The notes beneath the pieces were generated by a model. The model did not search any database, was not told the origin of the DNA, and worked only from the letters and a program-made list of their open reading frames with translations. The position numbers and the translations under genes were made by a program. From positions 6,696,001-6,760,000 of the forward strand of contig NC_059506.1 in the NCBI RefSeq assembly GCF_914767665.1: DNA of 64,000 nucleotides, given 5' to 3'. This document shows positions 43,117 through 54,600 of this stretch, in pieces; the first letter of the stretch is position 1; every line of letters begins with the position of its first letter. This stretch comes from Harmonia axyridis (taxonomy: Eukaryota; Arthropoda; Insecta; Coleoptera; Coccinellidae).

Positions 43117-44730
43117 CGTGAGGGCATGGATGGTTACGGGTTGTTCAAGTCTTTGAGAAAAAATAAAAATTGTATGTTGACATAAGGATGAATGCGAGTG
43201 TGAATTATATGTGAGAAAATTAGGAGAAACCCAACAAATTTGTGACTGGGTACATAACAAAAGGTTGAGCCCAACAAGCGAGAAAAAATGAATGAATGAA
43301 TATCGGTCGGAGTTGGTCTGTGGTCGGAGTTATAATAATAACAATAATAATAACAATAATCTTTATTTTGAGGAATAACCTGAGTACATAAATAAGCAAA
43401 TTATTAAACAAAATTGATGTCATAAATCAAGAATCGGTGAGCGCTATGCCAGTCTCCCCAACAAATACTCTTCCACTGTATACGGTTCACGGTCCATCAG
43501 CAACGTATGGACCTCTTTTTTAAACCTATTAATAGAACCAGCTATTTTTATTTTATTTGGCAATCTGTTGAACAACCTTAAACAGCTATACAGGGCAGTC
43601 TTTTTCGTCATCGTTAGGTGATGGATTGGGTATGAATAGTTATTTGTTCTTGTTTCATAAACATTTTGGGGTTCATACTCCTTAAAAAGTTCCCTATTTT
43701 TATAGAAGAACAGCAGGCATTCCTGGATGTACACTCCACTCAGGGTCAGGATTTTTGCTCTTCTAAAATGCCCTCTGCATGACTCTCTGTATCCTATTCC
43801 TGCCATGGTTCTAATGACCCGTTTTTGCACGACAAAGAGTTGTTTGATGTCTCTGCTATTTCCATAAAAAACTATCCCATATCGGAAGACTGACTCGAAG
43901 TTAGCATGGTATACCATTTTAATCGTAATGTCATCTACATATCTCCTCAGGATACGTATGCAGTAGCTCACCCTATTCAATTTATCAATAGTTTCCTCGA
44001 CGTGGCAGTTCCAGCTCAGACAGCAATCAAGAGTCATACCCAAGAATTTGGTGCTGTTTGTCAACTTCATTTTTTCCTTGTTCAATACGATCTCCGTAGG
44101 TAGCGCATAACCAGGGCGATTTGTTCTGATTATCATCGCATTCGTCTTCTCGTCATTGAGGAATAGTTTGTTTGAACTAAACCATTCTTTCATTTGTTTC
44201 AGTATGTTGTCAGCTGAATTAAGTAGGTCTGGAAAGAGTTTTTGTCTGATAAGGATATTCGTGTCATCTGAGTAGTTAGTAAGACTGAAACAGTCAGTTT
44301 CCTCCAAGATTTCAGCAATGTATAACTTTTAATAAGAAGTTATCTACATAATTCATTTACCATTTCTTAGTGTATTCTTCACGATGGTTTCTACAGGATA
44401 ATTTGTGGTGTGTGTTTAGGGCATGGATGTTTAGTGGTTGTTCAAGTCTTTGAGAAAAAATAAAAATTGTATGTTGACATAAGGATGAATGCGAGTGTGA
44501 ATTATATGTAATACATGTGGGAAAATTAGGAGAAATCCAACAAATTTGTGACTGGGTACATAACCAAAGGTTGAGCCCAACAAGCGAGAAAGAATGAATG
44601 AATGAATATCGGTCGGAGTTGGTCTGTGGTCGGAGTTAAAATAGGAAGATACCTACATACTTCATTTACCATTTTTTAGTGTATTCTTCACATTGGTTTT
44701 TACAGGATAATTTGTAGTGTGTGTTTTTTT
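43117..44730 (+). repeat. Tandem duplication (about 310-bp unit) inside the Helitron, first copy split by a LINE
   Basis: GCATGGATG..GTTGTTCAAGTC to GGTCTGTGGTCGGAGTT occurs at 43117-43331 and 44414-44636. TTCATTTACCATTT to GTGTGTTT occurs at 44340-44413 and 44655-44728. Together these are two tandem copies, the first interrupted at 43331/44326 by the minus-strand LINE. Confidence 0.65.
43332..44325 (-). pseudogene. CR1/Jockey-like LINE fragment on the minus strand, inside the Helitron
   Basis: A 287-codon frame (44307-43444) starts at the RT catalytic box (SLTNYSDDTNILI) and continues through KFLGMTLDCCLSWNCHVEE and the thumb to the C-terminus MDREPYTVEEYLLG. A microsatellite (TAATAATAACAATAA-type) tail lies at 43333-43362, at its 3' end. 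It is heavily 5'-truncated but uninterrupted, so it is relatively young. Confidence 0.8.
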
Positions 44731-47410
44731 TCTGAAGTGTTTGTTCAACAAGGTTAGTCAAATTAATATAGTGTTGGAAAATTTTGATAGACCATTTCCA
44801 TACTTTCACAAAAAAATAGGTACTATAGTCTTTTTCTTATTTTCAGTTGAATTTTTGTTTCTAAAAATGACGGCAATTAGACGTACAAACTTAAGTCGCA
44901 GAACCCGTAAAGAAATGCAAGAGCAAGTCAAACTGATGAGCAACGTGAAACGCGGAATGAAGTTGAACGGAATCGTTGGAACCGGAACCAACAAAATAGA
45001 AGTGTTGCGTTTAACCCCTATAGAGCTGCATTTAATTATAACAAAGAAATTGACTACAGTACACTGCATATCGTTGCTATTGGACCAATAAACGTTGTTG
45101 GTCAATATTGCAAGGCATTTAAGTTTAAAAATGAAGCCCCTGCATTGTGTTGCTCGAACTTAATAAAGAAATTAACTTAATTCAGATAAAAAGGTTACAG
45201 AAATTTCTTGATTATAGGGCGGTACGAAGTTCGCCGGGTCAGCTAGTATTCAATAAATCTCTCAAATCTGGGGTTTTCCCGAATCGTAGGAAGTTGGCAT
45301 GTGTCGTTCCTATCTTCAAGGCTGGAAGTAGGCTATCGGTAGAGAATTATAGACCAATAAGTAAACTCTCTATTTTTGCTAAAGTGTTCGAGTCCCATTT
45401 ATTCCATCTTGTCAAATCCCAGATTATTCCCGAGCAACATGTTTTTTTCAGGGGTCGTTCCGTTGAAACTAACCTGGTCAATTTTACTGAATTCTTGCTG
45501 GAGGGTCTGGATGAGGGGGTTCAAGTGGACGTCATTTATACAGATTTTAGTGAGGCTTTTGATAAGATATGTATCGGTAGACTTCTTGGAAGGTTGTATG
45601 GAGTTGGGGTCTGTGGGTCTCTCCTGCGGTGGTTTGAGTCTTATCTCAGAAATAGATCGCAATACGTCTCTGTGGAGGGTTTCGAATCACGGTACGTGTC
45701 GGCTTCATCGCGGGTTCCCCAGGGCTCCCATCTGGAGCCGTTATTATTTAAAATATACATAAATAATATAATAAAAATATTTAAATTTTGCGAAATACTA
45801 TTATTCGCACATGATTTGAAAATGTTCATGAAAATCAGGGACTCCCGTGACTGCCTGCGCCTTCAGAATGGTATCGACTCTTTCATGAAATTTTGCGGAA
45901 GGGCTAATCTCTTCACAAATATGACCAAATGTCGTGTGATTACTTTCTCGAGGAGGAACGATCCAATAATGTTTCCATACTTGTCGCTGAACACACCGCT
46001 GATGCGTTCAAGTCATGTACGCGATTTGGGTGTTACTTTTGATTCTCATCTCAAATTTAACCTACATATCGACAATATCGTAACAGCGTCAAGCCGCATG
46101 CTCGGTTTCATATTGAGACAGAGTCGTTCGTTTTGCAATTATAAATTTTCCATTACCCTTTATTACGCTTATGTGTTCAGCAAGTTGAATTTCGCTTCCA
46201 TTGTATGGAACCCCCAATATAACACTTATATAGACCGAATTGAGAGGGTTCAGATGAGATTTCTTCGTTTTCTGGGTTCAAAGTGTGGTCTACGGTTGAA
46301 TAGAGGAGATCCAGAAAATTATGTATTAAGGTTGAAACACTTTAATATGATTAGTTTGCAGAATCGCAGAATTATGAGTGGCGTACTCTTCGTAAATAAG
46401 CTATTAAGTAATCAATTGGAATCATCGTCACTCTTATCGCGAATCAACTTTCATGCTCCTTCGAGGAGATTCAGACAGCTGGAAACCTTCGTCTTGCCTT
46501 TGAGGCATACTAACAGCTCCAGGATTATTCCCCTATTATTAGAATGCTTGGTCGTTGTAACAGTTTCAAGGATCTAGTGGATGTAATTGGTCACAGCCAC
46601 GAATATGTCAAAAGATGTTTGGGTAACCACTTCAGAGGTATCTCTACTTAATTGATCGTTTTTTTTGTTTATTTTCGCTGAATCATTTTTTTCCCTTTTT
46701 TTAAGAAAGATCACAAGTATTATGGAGGATAAAAATTGTTTAATTGAATATCAAAATTTTGTTCTCTCTTTTGTAGGTATTTGCACTTTCCCTTTTTTAA
46801 AGAAAGATCACAAATAGTTATGAAGGATAAAAATTGTTCAATTGAATATCAAAATTTTTTTTTTTTTTTGTTTCTATGTACTATGTACAATCTGGTACTT
46901 TGGAAGGATTGTTTCATTCCTATCTACATGGTTTTGTGTAGAGAAATCAGTACTCGAAAGTCGAAGTCAGAGTTCACCATCACAGTAGCTGCCGAGTATC
47001 CTGTGTCATGAGTGAAAAGTGTTTCTGTGTAGCGTTTCCCTCCCTCAAGAAAGAATTTGCTTTTTGTAGTTTTAAGTTATCTATCTTTCCCTCCATTTTT
47101 CGAAAATTAGTTGAAGACATTCAAGGGATCGATGGTGAAGATATGATTGGACTGATGATGTTAAACTCTTCTGATGAAACAGTCATAGATACTCATTTGT
47201 ATAATTTAAATAGTTAATAGTTGATTTATATCCTTTCTCAAAATGAAATATGAAATTGTATTTTTTGAATTATAGAAAGTGTTTGAGTAAATAAAAAATG
47301 TAAGTATTTGCACTTCTGTGAATCAATGTTAATTAGTGGACATTGTTTTGGGTATTAATTTACCTGTATATGTTCTTGTAATGAATAAATAAATAAAGAA
47401 ATAATAAATA

Positions 47411-47744
47411 TATTGGTCAAGATCACGGAACTCGGCGAACAAGTTGAACATCATGAATGTCGCCTCTGAAGATCTTCCTGATATTACAGAGGATGAATTT
47501 AGAAAAACTTTATCTCAAATGAAAAACAATAGATGCCCAGGAGAACATCGAGTGACTGCAGAAATGCTGATATGTGGCGGAGGAGCACTTGGAGAAAAAA
47601 TCAGAATATTCCTGAATAAGTGCCTATCTACCGGCAAAATACCTACTAGTTGGTGTAATTCGGAGGTTGTGCTTCTATTCAAAAAGGGCGAAAATACAGA
47701 TATATAAAATTATAGACCTGTTATCACACCTATATAAGCTCTTC
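47411..47744 (+). pseudogene. RTE-like RT N-terminal fragment (first copy)
   Basis: NVASEDLPDITEDEFRKTLS, then RCPGEHRVTAEML, IPTSWCNSEVVLLFKKGE and, in another frame, LSHLYKLFMKV are the first RT motifs of an RTE-like LINE. The fragment breaks at AAGTTATA into the TGS1 intron. It is nearly identical to 49640-49975. Confidence 0.8.
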
Positions 47745-48400
47745 ATGAAAGTTATATTGGCATTCTATGATCTCACTTTTTGTCACAGAGAGTTGGTATT
47801 CCGTCACTCCGGAGATGCCAGAAAAACTGCAGAGAGGTTGAAAACTGAGCTTGTTTGTGATCATGTGCAGAGAAACTCGTACACCCTCTTCCGGAACTTC
47901 ACAGTCCTGAAACATTGAATAATACAATGACAGAGAGACGAAATTCATGGAGAATCCCCCGAGAAAGTCCTGGAACATTGAATGATACAATGATAGAGAG
48001 ACGAAATTCATATCGAATACCAAGAGAAGAAATAAACCCAACGGTCAACATCAAGAGAAGACATACAAAATTCCTATTGAAATAAAAAAAAATCAGATTT
48101 AAGAAAATATTGGATGCAAAGTTTTTCTCTCTTCAATCGATTCGACGAAGGAATCAAGCTTGACGAGGGGAAGTTATAAATAATTTTCTTCTTATACTTT
48201 GAATATAAGTTATATTGGCATTCTCTGATCTCACTTTTTTTTACAGAGAGTTGGTATTCCGTCACTTCGGAGTTTATCGCCAGAAAAACTGCAGAGAGGT
48301 TGAAAACTGATGTCATAATTGATGGGTTTTGTGGAGATGGAGGAAATACCATACAGTTCGCCTTCACTTGTAAAAAAGGTAAGGAAGTAAAATGATATAT
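47745..48400 (+). pseudogene. Tgs1: TGS1 array copies c (partial) and d
   Basis: Copy c (47745-47849) has the intron end and the second exon with a net 4-bp deletion (GAGATGCCAG in place of GAGTTTATCGCCAG). It is then joined to LINE endonuclease sequence (ELVCDHVQRNSYTLFRNFTV). Copy d (47965-48378) has both exons and the intron as in copy a, SAM motif included. Between them a piece of the exon start is duplicated (47905-47965). Confidence 0.75.
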
Positions 48401-49639
48401 GATTCATTCCGGAACTTCACAGTCCTGGAACATTGAATGATACAATGATAGAGAGACGAAATTCATATCCAATACCAAGAGAAGAAATAAATCCAACGGT
48501 CAACATCAAGAGAAGACATTCATAAAAAATTCCTATTGAAATAAAAAAAATCAGATTTAAGAAAATATTGAATGCAAAGATTTTTCTCTCTTCAATCCAT
48601 TCGACGAAGGAATCAAGCTTGACGAGGGTAAATTATAAATAATTTTGTTTAATACTTTGAATATAAGTTATATTGACATTCTCTGATCTCATTTTTTTTA
48701 CAGAGAGTTGGTATTCCGTCACTCCGGAGTTTATCGCCAGAAAAACTGCAGAGAGGTTGAAAACTGATGTCATAATTGATGGGTTCTGTGAAGCTGGAGG
48801 AAATGCCATACAGTTAGCCTTCACTTGTAACAAAGAATATGGAGATGTGTTCATTGGAAAATTTGGACTAGGTAAGCGAAACAGTAGAGGTGAAACTTTA
48901 TCCAATTATCTCAACAAAGAAAGTTTATTCTGCCTGAACACATTCTTCAAGAAACCAAAATCACGCAAATGGACTAGGAGAAGCCCAGACGGCAACACGA
49001 AAAATGAAATTGACTTTATCCTCTCCAATAACAAAACAATATGCAAGGATGTGACAGTACTGAACAGAAATGATACTTGAAGTGATCACAGAATGGTGAG
49101 AGCAAAGCTTGTCATTAACATCAAAGCCGAGAGGAGCAAGCTTCTGAAGAGAAAATGCTATCCAACCTTTGACATCATGAAACAGAAAGAGGAGGAATAT
49201 CAAAATGATCTACATCAGAAAGTAGCAAAGGTTGAAGCTGAACAACTAGGCATCGATGAATTGGCTGATAGAGTTGTGGAAGCGGTGAATACATCGATAA
49301 GGAAGATTTGTTCGAGGACGCAAGATACAAAAAGTTCCCGGTAAGGCCAGAATACAATTAGACTGTTGGAGCAGAGACGAAATACAACTGACAAAACTAC
49401 AGACGAATATAAAAAAATCAATAGGCGAGTAAAAAAGGCAATAAGAAAAGATAACAGAGAATACTATAATGCAAAGCTCATAGAAGAAATGATAAAGGAC
49501 AATTGCAAAATGAAGGTCCAACGTAGGAAACTCTAGAAAGGAAAAACCAAAATAATAAAATTACGCAACAATAATGATGTCATAGTACACGATAGAAAAG
49601 ACATAATTCGAGCAGTCGAATCCTTCTATACTGACCTAT
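48401..49639 (+). pseudogene. Array copy e: TGS1 exons fused to RTE-like endonuclease and linker
   Basis: It has the same structure and the same fusion point as copy b: TGS1 exons (about 48450-48627 and 48704-48836), then endonuclease (VFIGKFGLGKRNSRGETLS to ICKDVTVLN). Here the region after the stop is intact (SDHRMVRAKLVINIKAERSK), followed by the linker to 49630. The open frame 48673-49080 (135 codons) spans the fusion. It lacks the endonuclease N-terminus, so no nuclease activity is expected. Confidence 0.8.
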
Positions 49640-49974
49640 ATTGGTCTAGATCACGGAACTCGGCGAACAAGTTGAACATCATGAATGTCGCCTCTGAAGA
49701 TCTTCCTGATATTAGAGAGGATAAATTTAAAAAAACTTTATCTCAAATGAGAAACAATAGATGCCCAGGAGAAGATGGAGTGACTGCAGAAATGCTGATA
49801 TGTGGCGGAGGAGCACTTGGAGAAAAAATCAGAACATTCCTGAATAAGTGGCTATCTATCGGCAAAATACCTACTAGTTGGTGTAATTCGGAGGTTGTGC
49901 TTCTATTCAAAAAGGGCGAAAATACAGATATAGAGAATTATAGACCTGTTATCACACCTATATAAGCTCTTCAT
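49640..49974 (+). pseudogene. RTE-like RT N-terminal fragment (second copy)
   Basis: It follows directly on the linker of copy e: SEDLPDIREDKFKKTLSQM, RCPGEDGVTAEMLICGGG, IPTSWCNSEVVLLFKKGE, DIENYRPVI. It then breaks into the TGS1 intron at the same base as the copy at 47411. The two form a super-repeat of about 2.2 kb. Confidence 0.8.
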
Positions 49975-50655
49975 GAAAGTTATATTGGCATTCTATGATC
50001 TCACTTTTTTTTACAGAGAGTTGGTATTCCGTCACTCCGGAGATGCCAGAAAAACTGCAGAGAGGTTGAAAACTGATGTCATAATTGTTGGGTTTTGTGG
50101 AGATGGAGGAAATGCCATACAGTTCGCCTTCACTTGTAACAAAGGTAAGGAAGTAAAATGATATATGATTCATTCCGGAACTTCACAGTCCTGGAACATT
50201 GAATGATACAATGATAGAGAGACGAAATTCATATCGAATACCAAGAGAAGAAATAAACCCAACGGTCAACATCAAGAGAAGACATTCATACAAAATTCCT
50301 ATTGAAATAAAAAAAAATCAGGTTTAAGAAAATATTGGATGCAAAGATTTTCTCTCTTCAATCGATTCGACGAAGGAATCAAGCTTGACGACGGGAAGTT
50401 ATAGATAATTTTCTTTTTATACTTTGAATATAAGTTATATTGGCATTCTCTGATCGCACTTTTTTTACAGAGAGTTGGTATTCCGTCACTCCGGAGTTTA
50501 TCGCCAGAAAAACTGCAGACTGATGTCATAATTGATGGGTTTTGTGTAATGGAGGAAATGCCATACAGTTCGCCTTCACTTGTAACAAAGGTAAGGAAAT
50601 AAAATGATATATGATTCATATAAAAACAAAATTAATATCAGTGATAGTAATCGAC
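49975..50655 (+). pseudogene. Tgs1: TGS1 array copies f (partial) and g, with a third TGS1 exon start
   Basis: Copy f carries the same 4-bp lesion as copy c. Copy g (50185-50590) has both exons, with a small deletion in the second (CTGCAGACTGATG). Unlike the others it continues through the downstream intron (GTAAGG...ATCAG, about 50590-50640) into the next exon (VIVIDID), which is the TGS1 strand after the SAM motif. This confirms the intron-exon structure. LINE sequence follows from about 50655. Confidence 0.75.
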
Positions 50656-50947
50656 ATCGACATGATAGAGAAATATGTCCCGAAGAGATCTATCAGACCC
50701 GAGGGTTTTCCCTGTTGGTTTTCCTTTGAATCAATTAAGTTAACGAAAAGAAAGAAAGCTCATAAAAAGTTCCGTAGAACCGATGACTGTTCTTTGTAAA
50801 CAATGTAAGAAACTGATTGAAAGAGATTACTCTGATTATATTGCACATATCGAAAATAATATATCTAAAAATCCAAAGAATCCAAGAAAGTTAGCGAAAT
50901 TGATTTGTTTAATTTATCCTTGTCCGAATTCAAGCGGAGAGTGATAC
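50656..50947 (+). pseudogene. CR1/Jockey-like LINE linker fragment (5' side of the BEL element)
   Basis: KYVPKRSIRPEGFPCWFSFE and KLTKRKKAHKKFRRTDDCS, then YIAHIENNISKNPKN in another frame, are typical of the stretch between endonuclease and RT. The BEL element splits it; the other side is 56531-56745. It may be the continuation of the LINE that ends at 40090. Confidence 0.6.
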
Positions 50948-51333
50948 TGTTTTAGCCCTTTTTGATTATTATGATGTTTAGTTTTGGCAACGTCGCGGAT
51001 TCTGGGAAAGTCGAGACGTATGTATTGTCAGATAAGAGGTAGGATGTATCGGCGGTCGGAAAGAAAAGTTAAGGTTTGGTAATATAAAGTTTTTCGGTGT
51101 TTAATATAACGGTTTCGGTTCAATTCACGGACATTTGAATATATTAGGATTACAGTTCATTAGAAGGTCAGTTTGCATTGTATAAGTCCCATTTTGTTCC
51201 ATTTCAATCCTTATACCCTGTTCCCTTACATCCTTATACAGTGCGGTGCTGTGTGGAAACAAGAGAGCAGTTTATATTGGTAAGACAATTTATAACATCA
51301 TTTTATTGGTTCAAATATAGGGAAAATGCAACA
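50948..51333 (+). repeat. 5' LTR of the BEL/Pao element
   Basis: It runs TGTTTTAGCCC...GGAAAATGCAACA, 386 bp. No difference from the right LTR was found on reading both. Confidence 0.95.
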
Positions 51334-51663
51334 TTTTTTGGTTCTTCGAGCACGGGTTTTTTGAACTTTAATTCAAGTTTCGGTTACATTTATTTTAGTT
51401 TCAATCGGTATACAGAGTTTCGGAACTCATTTTCATTTCATTCCTAATTGTATTTGGAAATATTAATTCAGTTTATTTTGTTCGTTTATACGGTATTGAG
51501 CGAAGTAAAAACGTGCGGTAGTTTTTGTATTTTTTCAGCGGTTATCAAATACGATTCGAGTCCCAGAGTAAGCCTTGTTGCCAAGCGTACACAAAAGTAT
51601 TCAATTCACAGTTTAAACTCGCGGGGTTAGTTTTCGAGTATTCTGCGCACTTGACTTTCAACA

Positions 51664-54600
51664 ATGGGTGGAACGTCAACTGAACGGAAAATTAAGATGC
51701 TTATTGCTAAGAAAGAATCTTTATTTTCGATACTGCAGAATTTATTGGATTTGTCAAAATCATTAACAAGTGAAGTAGCTAAAACTAAATTTTTAACAAT
51801 GGCCAGTTCAATTAATTCAACAAAGAATGACCTACTGAAAATAATAGATAATATAACAGAGCTCAGTTTTGAAATTAATGATGAGTTCGAACCAGACTTC
51901 AATATATTTAGAACCATTGATGAAATGTGTTGTCATATTCAATTTTCAGCGGCTAAATTGGAACGAGAACAAATTCAGAAAGATGTTTCTTCGGTTAATG
52001 TTGAACCTCAGGGAAGTTTGATACGTAATCTTCCTACACTACCGAAGATTGAATTGCCGGAATTTTCGGGAAATATTAGGGAATGGGAAACCTTTTATTC
52101 AATATTCAAGAGTTTGATACATGAAAATAAGTTACTTACGGATACTGATAAAGTGAATTATTTAGTAGGTCGTTTGAAAGGATCTGCGTTGACTATTTGT
52201 TCTTCATTAGCTCCTACTGGAGAAAATTATGAAATCATTTGGAATTCGCTTGTGGAAAAATATCAGGATAAGCGCGCTCTTGCAACTAATTATCTACGCC
52301 AAATTTTAGAGTTCAAATCGATACAGGGTGAGTCATCTAAGGGTCTCAATATATTTTTGGAAAAATTTGATTGTGCGGTACAGGCTTTGAAAAAGCTTAA
52401 ATCAGATGATATGTCGGACTTCATTTTAATGCATCAGGCCCTTTCTAAGCTTGATTCTGATACGGTGAGATCGTTTGAAATGACTATTAGGGGTAATGGA
52501 ATACCTACCTATGAAAATTTGATTAAGTTTGTGAAGGAACAATCGAAAATTTTGGCTCTAAATCAGCAATCAACCATTAGTAGAGGTGATAGCTATAAAA
52601 CTCGTAATTCGAAATCCTTTTTTGTACATCAAAATAATTCTTGTGTAGGAATGGATCGGTCGAATATATGTATTTTTTGTAATCGGAAAAATCATTCGTT
52701 GAGTAGATGTGATAAATTTAAACAATTGTCGCCATCTAAACGATATGCTATAGTACGGGATAACAAATGGTGCTACAATTGCTTATCGCAAAATCACGGG
52801 GTAAGAGACTGTCCTTCAGAGAAATTATGTTCAGAGTGTTCCAGAAAACACCACTTCCTATTACATTTAGGACGTATACGGGGTGAACTGGAAAAATATC
52901 CAAATTCGAAATCGGATTCGAATACAAATACGTTGGTTTCAACAAATAACAATTTTTGTGCTACTGCTATGGGTGATCGGGATACTCATACGGTTTTATT
53001 GTCGACGGTTGTGGTAAATGTTTTGAACGGTTCGGGTAGTTTGAAGAAAGCTAGGTTTTTAGTAGATAGTGGCAGTCAAGTTAACTTACTTACTTATAGG
53101 TGTTGTAAGAAATTAGGATTGAAGTTTTCACAATGTTCAACGTCAATTCATGGGGTTGGATTCAGTTCAAATTCAATTAAAGGTTTTACAAGTATTATTG
53201 TTTCGTCTAGGTATGATTTTACTAAGAAATATTCTATTGAGGCATTTTTAGTAGATAAAATTACGGATAAACTTCCAATAGCCAAAATTGATCGCGGTGT
53301 TTTAAAGAATTTTGGAAATATACAATTGGCAGATGAAAAATTTGACGAACCGGCTGAAGTTGATGGCATTATGGGGGCGGATCTTTTCGCGATTATTGTG
53401 GGTAATTCGGTACCCTCAGCATCGGGATCTCCAGTGGCGGTACAAACGGTATTTGGTCATATGATTATGGGAAAGGTTCGTAAGTTAGAGTCAAAGGGGG
53501 AGTTCGGTGTATTCTTCAGTTTAGAGGAGGAGTGTCGGTTAAATGACTTGGTTAATAAATTTTGGGAGATGGAACAAGTTCCAAAGAATATTTTGCCGGA
53601 CCCAGCAGAAGAAATATGCGAAAATTTATTTTCTACAACTTTCAGTAGAGATTATGAGGGACGTTTCACGGTAGCGCTTCCTTTTAAGAATTCTCCGAAT
53701 ACTTTGGGTAATTCTAAGACAACGGCGTTGATTCGGCTATATTCATTAGAAAGAAGGTTGGCGAAATTTCCGGAGTTTCGTTTGAGTTATAATGAGATAA
53801 TGAAAGAAGCAATTCAGTTAGGATATATGCATTTGGTTGAGGATGAATATTTAAAAGATTCAGAACCTGCGTATTACATTCCTCATCATGCTATTGTTAA
53901 ACAAGGTAGTTCGAGTACACCAATTCGTGTGGTTTTAGATGCTAGTACATCATCCGATAATGATGTTTCGTTGAACGACATTTTACATGGTAGTCCAAAA
54001 CTACAAACAGATCTATTTTCTTTATTGCTGAATTTTAGGTTGTTTCGAATAGCGGATATTCGACGAATGTATCATCAAATAAAATTAGTTGATTATCAAT
54101 GGAGGTTTCAAAGATTGCTTTGGCGTTTCAGTCCTGATGATCCGGTTCGGGTATTTGAGTTCAATCGTTTAGCATTTGGGGTAAAATCAAGTCCATATTT
54201 GGCACTTCGTACTATAAAGCAATTGATAAAAGAAGATGGATGTAGTTATCCTTTAGCAACGAAAATAGTTTCAACAGATGTTTACATAGATGATTTGGTT
54301 TGCAGCATTCCTTCGGAAGGGGAAGCATTTAATTTGTATTCACAATCAGTGTCATTATTCGCAGAAGGAAAATTCGAGTTAGTTAAGTGGTCTTCTAACT
54401 CTTTCGATCTATTGAAGTTAATTCCTAATGATCAACAACTTGTAAATTCGGTAACATTTGGATCGGAGATAAAAACTGGGTGTTATGTGTCTGTTCGGAA
54501 TGTAGCGAATGGATCGTTTTATACAATGTTTTCTAGAGTTTCGTCTTGGATTTCTATTTTGCGGATTACGGTTTGGTTACTTAGATTTTTGAAGAAGCCT

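Larger units (their letters stand above)
42857..45246 (+). mobile_element. Helitron, non-autonomous, 2.39 kb
   Basis: The 5' end TCTATATATGTATATATAAA (TC at 42857-42858, preceded by A) leads into GAATGGCTGGACCGATTT. The 3' end TACGAAGTTCGCCGGGTCAG-CTAG (to 45246) is followed by T. TC...CTAG between A and T, without target duplication, is the Helitron signature. Near the 3' end a remnant of the Rep N-terminus survives in two frames (44867-45180: RRTNLSRRTRKEMQEQ, then QYCKAFKFKNEAPALCC). Rolling-circle nuclease and helicase domains are gone. It splits the LINE RT between SSTII and LVFNKSL. Confidence 0.85.
41672..47410 (+). mobile_element. CR1/Jockey-like LINE inserted in the TGS1/RTE array (itself split by a Helitron)
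   Basis: The host array breaks at CTGACCTATAT (41670) and resumes at ATTGGTCAAGATCACGG (47411). The intact counterpart at 49640 shows the two sides adjoining. The LINE has an endonuclease (41698-42668: EDVWVRIV, CVYIPPSDSD, LILGDFNLSGISW, GRILDLILCN) and an RT start (KSPGPDSISALFIRSC, 42757-42850). After the Helitron the RT continues (45245-46577: NYRPISKLSIFAKVFESHL; motif A YTDFSEAFDKI; motif B altered to RVPQGSHLEPLLF; motif C altered to LLFAHDLKMF). Catalytic residues are changed, so it is dead. The 3' tail ends (AATAAA)n-like at 47400. 46577-47400 holds only tail sequence and a 65-bp duplication. Confidence 0.8.

Noticed and set aside
43117..44636. A 215-bp target-site duplication around the minus-strand LINE
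   Set aside because: The flanks match better as two tandem copies of a 310-bp unit with the LINE inserted in the first; the left copy lacks the bases a target duplication would require.
47008..47217. 69-codon frame in the LINE tail
   Set aside because: It overlaps low-complexity 3' UTR with no family motif, next to a 65-bp duplication.
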